Origin: Blasia pusilla
Taxonomy: Eukaryota; Marchantiophyta; Marchantiopsida; Blasiales
Reading direction: 5' to 3'
DNA length: 64,000 nucleotides
NCBI GenBank assembly: GCA_050084515.1
Contig: CM114272.1
Span: forward strand, 51,274,001 to 51,338,000
Shown here: positions 42,601 to 56,005 of the stretch, piece by piece
Layout of the letters: each line of letters starts with the position of its first letter
How positions within the stretch are numbered: position 1 is the first letter of the stretch
Made by a program: the position numbers and the translations under genes
The notes under the pieces: generated by a model
What the model was told of the DNA's origin: nothing
The model's input: only the letters and a program-made list of their open reading frames with translations
Databases searched by the model: none

Positions 42601-45600
42601 TTGATATGATAAATACAGTGGAAAGGGCAGGCCATAAGGAATAACATGGATGCGATTAATTAACCAGTAGACCCGAATATTGTTTTTTAAGATTTGCGAA
42701 TCTTCTGCCCTCAGCACTGTTCTGGACGCTCGAAGAAGCTTGACCAGAATCTTAATTCTAATCTCCAGAACCCAGATATAACCAGAATTACAAAAAATTA
42801 GGCCCTAGAGAAAGCGCTCAGCATCTTCCTTCCATGTGAAGATTGACCAGCAAACGGTGTGTTTGTCTCCCAAGTCCTGAATATTTCAGGCGGCTGCATC
42901 TAACTTCTAACTAATGAATATCAGAGTTAATAATTGTGAGTAGGACATGAAATTACATCGCCTGCAGTTCTTATATAGTCCAGACCATGCAACATTAGGG
43001 AAATGAAAATAAGAGAAAGCAGGCGCATAATAGAAATTCTACCGAATTTGATATAAGAATTCCTCTTTGAACCCGATCAACACAACATGACATTTTCCAA
43101 AGCACAGTTAGTTTCCTGAAACGCCTGAGGTAGTATTTATCGATGTCAATTTCATCCGAACTGAAGTGTTTACCTCGGAAGAATGTGGAATTTTTCCAGA
43201 TTCTTACCAAGTCGGAAGCTGCTAGGTATTGGGCCAGTAAAGCAAGAAGCTTGCCTGGTTGATCTTCCTACATGGAGTAAGATTTGACATCTTCTCATGA
43301 AGTTGTTCATCATTGTGCTCGGCTGGATTCATCTCTCAAATCTGTATTATTATAGGAGAGTGCAAACACCTCTCTATTTGACATTTGGCAACTAGACAGC
43401 AAGGAAAATATTTTAATTTATTTACAATCTTATTAGTTCCTTCCCTCCATGGGTTATATATTAACAAAAGCTCTTCAAACAAATTTTTATTTCTTATGCA
43501 TAGCACGGGCATTTTACTAGTAATTCCAAATGTAGAGTTAGGTTTTATGCAGCCCAACAAGATATCCTGACTTGTGTTAATACTCGTTGACAAAACAGTA
43601 ATGGGCATGACCTAGTTGTGAAGTCGGTTTCCAAAATCATTGTACCACATATCAGACTTCAAGCTTCAAAAGGTCTTGAAAATGGATAATCACCGTGGAT
43701 ACCTCTAGTCAGAGAAAAGTGATTGCTCGTTTAACTTCTACTCCTAATTTAATGCTTGACATCCAAGTTTTGTTAAGATAGAGTCGAAAACCGTGCCCTG
43801 CCTTCGACACTAAGACGATACCAGCTCCACAATAGCAACGGGATGACACACTCACGCTACCCCAATGCTGTTTACCTCGGATAGGACATATTCTGATTCA
43901 TCTATGTGCTCAAGATTTATTGGGACCGGACTATATTCTATATCATTTGGATTGGAAGCATGGCTTTATTTGAAAACGCTGGATTGGAATTTCTGTGTGT
44001 TGGAGCTCCTGAACGTAAGTTTTCCAGACCCCGAGGTGCTGTAGAGATCGGTGACCATTCCCGCTGTTGAGAGCTAGGTCCACAGAAGAGAAGACAGAGT
44101 ATGGGTTGATTCTCATCAGGTTTGCAGCAGATTAGTGCCAGTCTCCATCCTTTCACCGACTAGAAGCTCCGTGCTGTAATTTCTATCAGTTTCTTAGTAG
44201 CTCGTACTATATTTCACAAGCTCTCGTGACGCAACCCACACAATGGATGCAGACTCCCTGAAAGACAATTGTTTTGAAGTATCAACGTGACCTCCTACGT
44301 CATCATAAAATTGCAAATCGAGGTTTGAAATCTTTTTTTAACATCGTAAGAGGGTATGAAGGACACGCATTGCATTTACCAGGCTTTATTGCACTCTCTT
44401 AGCTGGAGTAAAGAAATTGACTCATCAACAGCAAGAACTCTGCCTGCGAATTGGGTTTACTCGATAGTAGCTTGGATGAACCTTCTTCCTCACTAGGGTT
44501 CTGTTGAGTTTTGGCGCGGGAGATAATCAGCGTGATTTCCTACGTTATCTTAAAACTGTTAATGCGGATTTGAAGATTTCATTAGGGATATGAGGAAATA
44601 CATCGGGACTTACAAGGCTTAAACTCCCTTCGCTGAAGGAAAAATAAGGAAATGGGCTCATCAGCAGCAAGAATTGTGCTTGTAACGTAGGTAACCGGTA
44701 GTGGCTTGGATGAGCATTGGTCTCCATTAGGGTTTTGTTAACTTTTGGAGTGGAAGGGATTCAGTATTTTTCATGTCTGTGTCACGAGTGAAGCTTAAGA
44801 CCTCAAGTCCATCCAAGAGATTCTCACTAACTTGATGTATTGCAGAAGGACTGAATGCTATCCAGGGCCTACAAGTGGATCTTGATGCTGTTGAAACCAA
44901 TATTGTAAGCCCTTATCTTATTAAACCACGGCTCGTTTGAATTAACAGTTGCGAGCAAAGATTCCATCATTTGTGAGATTCTTCGTTTTTAAGTAGTCTA
45001 TTAGAAGGTAAGTTTGTTTCGAGGGTTTCATGCCTTCCCAAGAAAAGGTAGCGATGGAATGATTGGTACACTCCACGGTAAGTTGGCCTTGACCGTCTGA
45101 AGACTCTTTGTCTCCTTTGCTGATGTGTACATCTCATATGGAATTGGAACCTGTTGACAGGTTAATGTAGAGGTTACTCCAGAGTGTCCGCTTGGAGCAT
45201 ACGAACTCGGCAACGCTGTGAAGGAACACGGCGTTCTATCTCTGTCTCTTCACAGTAACAGGTCATGGATCTTGAACTTTCCCGCATTCATGGCCAAGAA
45301 CCGGATTATTGAGATAATCGAGTTTTTCAGGACTATAAGATGATGATGATGGACGACTTTTTCCGCTGATTTTTTCCTCATTCTGAAAACAATATGGCAG
45401 GATCCGATTGGTAACTCATTACCATATTACTGAGGATGATGCGCGTCATGCGCTTGCTTGCTTTCGGGTACGTCTCTCTATTCTCTACTCTGATGTTTTT
45501 GTCATATGTTAATAAGTATTTCCCTCACATGTATACGTACAAGTGCGAGTTAGGTAATCACTTTTCACTCTTTAGAACGACGTCTCCTCACCTATTATTT

Positions 45601-46258
45601 CTATTCTACTTCGCCCACTCGGCACCCTTCCATACTGTGATCAACCAAGTTAACAAACAATCTAAGCTGGCCAACAAAGGTTCGTAAAAGTATCAGAGCT
45701 CCAGGCCTCTGCTTTACGTTTCCAGAGATCCAGAACCAGAAGGCTTTTCCTGCAGATGAGTCTCACTTTTCAAAATAAAAAATCTGTGGTATACCTACAG
45801 CGATTTTAATATTGCAAATACCTTAAGACCTGAGGCCAGAACTCCTGACAGTGTCAGAAGTAGTCGGCACTTGTACAAGTTATCATACCCTCACCTGTCT
45901 GAGCTCGATAGGCTTAACATGTCAGTTCGTAACGTATGATCCCCAATATATTATCTGTCACCCGAGTAAGCAATACAAGTTACGACAGGAATAAGTACCT
46001 TGTGCTCCCAACGAAGCAGTAGACAATAGGCCGATATCTTAGGAGCTACAAGCACTTATTCCTCGAATAACGAGGCATATAAAGCTGGAAAAGAAGAGAA
46101 AAAAAATGTCACCCACTGCTACTGTGAACATAAGTGGTGATATATTTCTGCAAGAAGCAAGTTTTCAAGGCTGATATTCTAACATATGCTTCTCTTTTGT
46201 AAAGGAGACGATTCTGAGAGCTGCAGCTGAGCCAGATTCAACTCGAAACCGTGCTTAA
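39696..46258 (+). CDS. L-threonine aldolase, ten exons
   Basis: PLP enzyme that splits L-threonine (and L-allo-threonine) into glycine and acetaldehyde. Exons: 39696-40085, 40631-40842, 41196-41307, 41497-41547, 41850-41921, 42266-42398, 44846-44904, 45161-45261, 45401-45467 and 46205-46258; all introns are GT-AG and the frame is kept throughout, giving 416 residues. Family marks: [12 protein letters not shown] (61-72), the phosphate-binding SGTMGN (116-121), ENTQNRCGGR, HIDGAR with PLP-contacting D229 and R232, and the Schiff-base lysine K260 in [11 protein letters not shown], then [11 protein letters not shown]. An N-terminal stretch of about 57 residues precedes the usual start of the family and does not look like a classic transit peptide. 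The last exon (17 residues, ETILRAAAE...) is the least certain. Intron 6 (2.4 kb) holds TE insertions. Confidence 0.88.
43341..43520 (+). mobile_element. mini-Helitron 2 (180 bp), inside aldolase intron 6
   Basis: Starts TCTGTATTATTATAGGAGAG after an A and ends gcacgggcattttaCTAG before a T. The termini match mini-Helitron 1 closely (TCTRTATTATTAWARGAG and cacgggca near CTAG). It is in sense orientation in the intron and lies far from the splice sites. Confidence 0.7.
44286..44757 (+). repeat. tandem duplication in aldolase intron 6
   Basis: Units 44286-44521 and 44531-44757 share cgtga-ttcctacgt, gactcatcaacagcaagaa (gctcatcagcagcaagaa in unit 2), tagtagcttggatga and ctagggttctgtt in the same order. 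Many substitutions have built up, so it is old. No coding frame is conserved between the units. Confidence 0.8.
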
Positions 46259-46523
46259 ACACTACCGTGAGAAAGGAGCCTGGCTCATGGTTCTCGGAGG
46301 ACTATCCGCTTGTGGTGACTCAGGTTGTACAGCGTCGTGCGATGTGATTCCAGCACATCATGTCTCTTTCCACTAACTATTTAGATCGTTCTTTCCTGTG
46401 GGGGATGTAGCTCTTTAACGCTAGGGATTATGTGATATATTTGAAAGAGAATGCCATTTTCTGGTCATCCATGAAAATGAACAATTTGAAAAACCTTCAG
46501 CATGGAGTAGAATGGAAGAACAC

Positions 46524-46529
46524 AATAAA
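46524..46529 (+). terminator. candidate poly(A) signal of the aldolase gene
   Basis: AATAAA about 266 bp after the stop codon in the last exon. Motif and position only. Confidence 0.35.
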
Positions 46530-49500
46530 GCGCAGATTGGAGGCGAAATGGAGTCATCCCTCTTTCCTACGGTCAGACTAAAAAACTAAAAGCAAGCAGG
46601 TTCACAAACGTCACTCAAAATTCACGTCGAAGCTTCGATTCCGTGGCAATTTCATATCTGTATCCACTATGTCGATGTTCCTGACTCAGAAAGTCCGGAT
46701 TCTTACTGTTTTCTGGGAGCCGCGAGTTAAATATACAATTCTGTGATGCCGTCGGCGAAACTGTGGACTTAACCCTAACCAGTGCGAGCGCTGGGCCTCG
46801 TCGCAAACCTTCGAAAGCTCCTTCACCAATTTTAGTCTTCAGGTAATACCGATTTAAGGAATGAGAAACGCTACAACGAGCTGCTGCCTTGAAATTGAGG
46901 ACGTGTCGGTGCCTCGTTTTGCATTTCTCGGTAATATAGTTGAGTCAGTAATGACTTTAAAAAGATTTTCCTGACTTAAAAAAGCTCTTCCTCGAATAGC
47001 CCGCTGGTTTTGTTAAATACGTTCATGGCGGATGTGGCAAGAGGTGCAGGAAAAATCAGACCAAATGAATCTCTATCTCCAGTATTAATCGAGGAGAGGA
47101 GGTCAGTATTCGACAAAAAAAAATCTTTGATTTAAATTCAAAGCAGGAGTGGGCGATATTATATTATTTCTTATGAAAATGAAATAATGTGACTTATCAA
47201 ATTGTGTGGTTAAATACGGATGGGAAACATACCTATCTCACTTCTTTTGATTTTTTTTAGAAAAATAAAACTTATCACTAAACTTATCATTTCCTTCCAC
47301 AAAGTTAGGAAGTCTTTCAACTAAAAATTTCAATAAATTTTACTCATTTTTCTTGATATGTTTCATATCAAAGTTGGTAGACACATGGGTAGACAATACG
47401 TTGCACAAGAACTTTGCATCTAACAAATCTCTTTCTTAAAATCTAGATGTTGGACTATTATATGAGATTGAATTTAGTAAAGAAAAAATAATAAATATTA
47501 CTTTTTTTTAATATTATTTTTATAAACATTCAATCTAATTATTAAATCCTAAACTAAAAATATTCACCTTAATACAAGGTGAGATATATTAAAGATATTC
47601 TAGATGGCCCGATTTATTTTGAGTCCTAACACACATGTCATCCTAGAGAGGATGCAACTTTCCTTGATAAAATAGATGAATCACTAAACTATAATAAACA
47701 TTCATCCATATCTTTGTTGCAAGGAATAACACATTTTTAGGAAGAATGAAGAAACTTACTTCACATGGGAAATTTGCCCGTGAAATTTACTTCAAAGGCG
47801 CCTTACTAGTATCATGAAAGAGGTTTCCTAGAACTTCAAGACGCGATAACAAAGACTTTAAGAAGATATGCAACCTCTTTGAGGATGTAGTATATGGCCA
47901 TATTGTGACCATTGTTCATAAACTCCTTGAAACTCTTATTCTTCCATATCTTGCCAGGGTAAATAGTTACTAAGATTACAAACGTCTTATGTATTAATTG
48001 AGTAAGAGGGATTACTATATAAATAAGGTCTCTTTTAAAACAAGTGATTTTTTTCAAATAAGCAATATGAGGTATCATATTGCCTTATATGGAAAGGAAA
48101 TGAGATGAATGTCTAATTTAAATATAGTTATGAATGAATAGGACATTTACTAGTCTTATCTATTTTAAAACATGGAGATTATTTGGTATAGAAAAAGTGT
48201 TCTAGGCAAGAAGCTTCATAATGGAATGATGAGGTGTTTCTTGCATTTAATGAGTTTACAATATTTTAAAAATATTCTTTTTTTATAGAATTTTTTTAAA
48301 TTATTCTAGAAATGGAAAATCATATCCTATGTAAATATCTACCTCATATTTTCCATGGGTTAGTAAGACATGATACTATCACATATGCATGTTTTTGAAA
48401 AGAGGAGACGTGGATATCATGTTGATAGTGATGTCGATTAACTTTTTTTAACTAGATTTGTTTTCTAAAATTCTTCGAAAAATAAATCTCCCTTCATTAT
48501 GAAAAAATTTTAAATTTTAAAAATAAATACAACACACTTTATTTAAAACCATTCCTTAAGAAAACATCAACTCTATCATAGTCATAAGACACTCACAATT
48601 ATATAATAAAGATTCACTCATTTCAAAATATTCTTTTCCCACTAGGTAATTCCCTTTCCTTGGATTGGAATATAAATGAAACGATAAATTTTCCATTTAT
48701 ATATGGTCATATGTAACTTAGTAGTGATTCATTTTATTTTTCATCCATAGAATATAATATGATATCCCACCTTTCCTCTTTTCAAAACCTTCTCCACATT
48801 TAGATTAAAGACTTTCCTCATATCGAAATCTCCCTTTGTCAAAAAATAGTAAGATAGGTATAGCCATAAATTCCATAATGTGGGATCTAACCAATGGGGT
48901 AATCTGGCCTTGGAAAATTGATCAATCACTTTTACCTCAACTTTTACACCTCATGATAGAAACATGACTAATCAATTCACTTTTCTCATGGATATTGCAT
49001 CAACCGATCACTCATCTATTTGTAAAGAGTACAATGATCGGTCGACTCACTCTTATTTGCAGAGTGAGTTCAGTAATAAGTTTTCTATTTAGTTAGAGGA
49101 AAATTGCTCGCTTGCTTCACAAAACTTTACGAGGCATAGTTTACCCTAGAAAGTGTATTGGTTGATGGGTTTTTTTCTAACTAATATTTTTCAAAACCAT
49201 AGAGATAAAGTGATGATGAAGAAAGAGGTATATATTCTCAACTTGAAACCATCGTCTTGTTGGAGAGCAATGGGAATTCAAGAATCATTAATGCCTCTTG
49301 GATGCAAGGCTTGGGAAGCACACCATCCTTATGGCTTCCTCCAGGTAGGTCCAAAGAATATTGTGTTGTGCAAATAAACATCACTACTCACATACATCAA
49401 TTGTTATTGATACAAATGAGATGACCATATATCTTACGAAGCCTACAAAGGTTTTTGAAAATGACTAGACTTATCTTAATAAAATCAACTTTTAATAAAT

Positions 49501-51746
49501 CTATATTCCAAAATCAAAATATATCTAAGATACAAGCCTATACTAGAGATAGAAATCTAATTTTCTAATATTCTAGCACAATATTCACTCCCACTATGGC
49601 TTACATACATTTGACACTAGGGGATATCACTAACAAAAAATTTGACGGTTTCATTTGTCCAAATCAAAGGTATCTTAAATGCCATGGGCAAAACAAAAGT
49701 GGCATTTAGTCAAACTTAAGCAAGGGAGGGTTCTATTCCATATTCTGTCCACAATCTAAAGTAGGATCAAATATGCAAAAGAAGTCAAAATAGCAATCCA
49801 AATCCAAAAGGGTAGCAACCGTAGGGTTCACCTTTTGCTCCATGTCATTTCGTCTTTCGTCTAGAGTAATATAGAATATAGAATAAAGATAAATTTTATA
49901 TTAAAAATTAGAGTTTTAAAAGTAGGAAAAAATTTGGGAAAAGACTCACACATCTTAGGATTTTATTTAGTTGATAGTTAAGTCCCCTAAATAGGACTCT
50001 ACTTGGTAATCTATAACACTCAAAATAGTTATAGACCCAAAAGCTAGCCTAAACACACTTGTTTTATCTTTCTTTCTTCCCTAGTTTCCCCCACTCTTTC
50101 ATTTAACTTACCATGAGTAAAATCCAAATGAGGCCTCCAAAATATTTGTAACTATAAATATGTACATGTCTTAAGAGTAACTTGAACTTTTCAAGAAAAA
50201 GACAAATCCCAACGAACAATAAGAAAAAGAAATCCAAAAATAATATTATATTGATATTCCTTTATTTTTAGAAGAGGCTCACGAAGATCTTTACCATTCA
50301 CTCTAATTCTTACATAATATTTAACTCTATGCCCAAATTTTACATTCATCGTATAGTCGGAAGGCTTTTTAATCTACTACACTATTACTAATGTTACTCT
50401 TAAAAGTGACATGGTATTATAACTTTTATATCTCTTTCTTACATGGGAGTTATGTTAGCTAAGAATCCAAATCACTTATCTAAAAGATTTGAAACCTTGT
50501 GGATACATGTATGCAAGTCCTAAGAACATATAGGAAGCTTTTCAATGCAAATACAAACCCAAACAAACAATAATAAAAATAAATCCAAAAAAATGGAGGT
50601 TTATCGAGTGATTGAAAATAGGACTAGGACATCTCGTACAAGAATGTGCTATTGTTGTGGCTCTCGACTATTTGACTTGGGAAACTAAGGTTTTTTACTA
50701 CTTGGGAAACTAAGGTTTTTCCTCGATTTTCTAGGGGCTAAATGTAAAAAAGCCCCCAGAAGGCCATTCTACACAATCAAAGGTTCCAATATCACACGGA
50801 GAGCTCATACCCGAACGATGCTATTTTGAATAGCTCAATGAACCTCCAAATTTGTGGTGGAGCTTCAATGTTTCATCGAAGCTCTTCATTGAGAGCACGG
50901 GGTACTAGGCCACTTTGTATCTCCAAGACTTGTAGCATATTTCATTGATTTCGTCAAATTTTATTTTCTCACATTGCACATCAAAGTGACACAACACTAT
51001 AATAACTCATATATATCTTTTCTTTCGTGAAAGTAATATGCACTTAACCTAAATAACTCATCCAAAATATTTTTAATATTGTGGATGCATGCATGATTGT
51101 GCTAAGAGCATGTGGAATTTTATGAAGGAAAACGCAAATCCAAAATATATATGTATATATAATCAAGCAATTTTTATTCTATTTATTCCTACAGGAGTTA
51201 ACGAAGATCTTCAACATTCACTATGTTCCTTACATAAGAATGAACTCCACTGCAAACTTGTAGATTCATCCAATATTTCAAAGTATTTTTTCCCCATAAT
51301 AGTTAAACTACCACATAAAATTAATTATAGTGAAAATTCATAGTAGAGATTTTATTGTAGTGTCTTGCTTAATACGGGTTTTATTCCCTTTTTTTAAAAT
51401 ATATGCTATTTAGGAATATGAAATCATGATGAAGGTTATATCTTGAGTTCCAATTCATTCTTTAAAACTAGGAAAAAAATCTCAATGGAATCAAATTGAT
51501 TCATGAAGGCATATTATGTTATGAAAATAAATTCTCTTAAAAAATTTGAAGTCCTTCAAACTATGTGTATGAGGTTTTAGATCACTATTATTTAATTTCA
51601 ATATTAATGAAGGCATAGATCTTAAACTAAAATTATTATTATTAAAAATGAAATATATTTTTAAATAATGATTGAAATATACAACTAAAAATCCACACCA
51701 TTCATCATAGTTTTGTTATGATTTTTAAGGGCTTGAGTAAATATAA
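46530..51746. other. AT-rich intergenic sequence, no gene recognised
   Basis: From about 47.1 kb the sequence is strongly AT-rich, with only short chance frames on both strands (for example 47836-48078 - and 49153-49377 +). The stretch at about 48660-48760 is a copy of the AT-rich repeat near 9.72 and 12.06 kb. A small duplication of cttgggaaactaaggtttttt lies at about 50677-50720. The rest is probably TE debris too old to name. Confidence 0.45.
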
Positions 51747-51865
51747 AGTACATCTAACCATTGGAAGTTTCTATTTGTCTTTGTAAAGATATAGGGGCAA
51801 GCTTTGGGAACCAAAATATGAGTATATGGGAGATGAAAAAAATTAAAGGCGTATAAGATAGTTTA
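51747..51865 (+). repeat. 119-bp direct repeat, copy 1
   Basis: agtacatctaaccattgg to gtataagatagttta. It differs from 52167-52285 at about one position and is exactly 420 bp away, so the duplication is young. Confidence 0.92.
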
Positions 51866-51930
51866 AAAATAAGCAAGATCGTTGATCTTAGATGGCACAA
51901 AATCTGAATCCTTTTAATGTCGGATCTTGA

Positions 51931-52031
51931 CAGGGTTACACAACAGAAAAATTCCATGTCCGTGTGGGCCATCGATACTGGGGTGGCATGTCTGTCCCAT
52001 AGAGTCATGGACGCACTTGTCCGTTTCCTTG
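51931..52031. mobile_element. short hAT-type element, copy E
   Basis: Left end CAGGGTTACA, right end CGTTTCCTTG (complement CAAGGAAACG), both fitting YARNG. An exact 8-bp duplication, gatcttga, lies at 51923-51930 and 52032-52039. The 101-bp interior has the family words ccatgtccgtgtgggcc, ggcatgtctg and cacttgtccg, without the GC-rich centre. It lies in the spacer between the two 119-bp repeats. Confidence 0.75.
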
Positions 52032-52166
52032 GATCTTGACATGTTAGGAGAGGCAATTTATAGGAACAGTTGAGACCATCTTTGGGGATTAAATGGAGTA
52101 GATCTGCCTGTGGATCATTGGAAGTTTAGACAAATCAAGGGTTATAAGTACGATGTAGGGCTTAAT

Positions 52167-52285
52167 AGTACATCTAACCATTGGAAGTTTCTATTTGTCT
52201 TTGTAAAGATATAGGGGCAAGCTTTGGGAACCAAAATATGAGTATCTGGGAGATGAAAAAAATTAAAGGCGTATAAGATAGTTTA
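52167..52285 (+). repeat. 119-bp direct repeat, copy 2
   Basis: Partner of 51747-51865. It ends 160 bp before the CT microsatellite. Confidence 0.92.
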
Positions 52286-52443
52286 GGGCAAAGGAAATCT
52301 TCGTAGATTAGGGAAAGAGATCTTCCATCGGTTGGTTGGGGGAATTTCTACAAATGCTATTTGCTCAAGAATAGCTTGATAAATTGGATTTTAACTATAA
52401 ATTTTATGAAAACCAAAATCGGACCTTGAAGTGTTAAGTGCAC

Positions 52444-54799
<2,356 letters not shown>

Positions 54800-54985
54800 T
54801 AGTACACTAGGGGCCCAAATTAGATTTGGAACTTAAGTAATTAGATGGAAATAGGAGCCCAAAATGGTTTTTGAACTTAAGTTCCAAATATGTGCCACAA
54901 GGGTCAAAATTGATTTGCAACTTCAGTTCCAAGAGTACACCATGGGAACAAAATTGATTTGGAATTTAAGTTCCAATATTACAAT
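54800..54985 (+). repeat. degenerate tandem repeat, about four units of 45-60 bp
   Basis: The words ccaaattagatttggaactt, aaatggtttttgaacttaag, aaaattgatttgcaacttc and aaaattgatttggaattta follow one another, each with a ttccaa-type end. Confidence 0.65.
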
Positions 54986-55700
54986 GAGGAATTATATTTG
55001 TTGCAACACTTCATCATGAGCAATTTCTACCTCCACCTCTTCAACTAGTTATTTTTTATACTCTTCGAACACTCCACTATAAGATGCCAAATCAAACCTA
55101 ATTTAAGAGGGATTCACCATGGTGTGTGCAAACTCTACTTGCAAGGATTTCTTCGAAATTTCCTCCATCCTATCAAATCTCTTCTGATTCACTTTTTGAT
55201 AGGCCTCATCAATGGAGTTCAAATCCACGCTTGATTCCTCTTCCCGCTTCTTGATAACTTATAGGAGATGATTCCAAAGGTGATGGAGCTTATAGTAATC
55301 TAGGTAGGAATATGTTGCATCCCAACCAGAAACATATGCACAATCCCCCTCACCTATATGTAAGGTAGTGAGTACTCTTGCTAACGTATCCACCTATGAT
55401 TGTGAATGTTGTGTAAACACTAACTAGAATGTTTAAGAGCATAAGCTCTCATAGTCAACATCGAGGATGTCAAAGATTATAACTAAAATCGGTATCTCTA
55501 TAACCTTCAATACAAAATGGTGTTTATGCATACTTATGAGGAACATCTTATCTTCGCCATTATGTTATAATAGTTCTCTCCAACTTCCAAGTGATTTCAA
55601 AAGCCTTTGTTGATAGATCAATGTACATGCACACACCAAAATCGTGAAGCAAATATCATAACTCTTCCCTATGTCTTGATTCAAATCAAACATAGGTCTT

Positions 55701-56005
55701 CCTTCATTCTTCCAACTTAGAATTCCCTCTACCTTGACAAATCCCTTGCGGTCAACAACTTGCTGGAAACCAAGTTCTTACTTCGACTTCAATTAAAGCT
55801 TGCCCCCAAAATTAATAATATCCTCAAAAAAATCCATGAGAATAAATCAAGCACAAGTGTGCCTTAATTCTTCCAACTTAGAACCGCCTCCACCTTGACA
55901 AATCCCTTTTGGTCAAAAACTTGTTGGAAACAAAGTTCTTTCCTCCACTTCAATTAAAGCTTGCCCCTCAAGATGATAATATCCTCAACAATATCCATGA
56001 GAATA
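55701..56005 (+). repeat. tandem duplication, two 144-bp units
   Basis: Units 55701-55844 and 55862-56005 (offset 161 bp) share cttccaacttagaa, accttgacaaatccctt, caattaaagcttgcccc and tccatgagaata with modest divergence. Confidence 0.88.
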
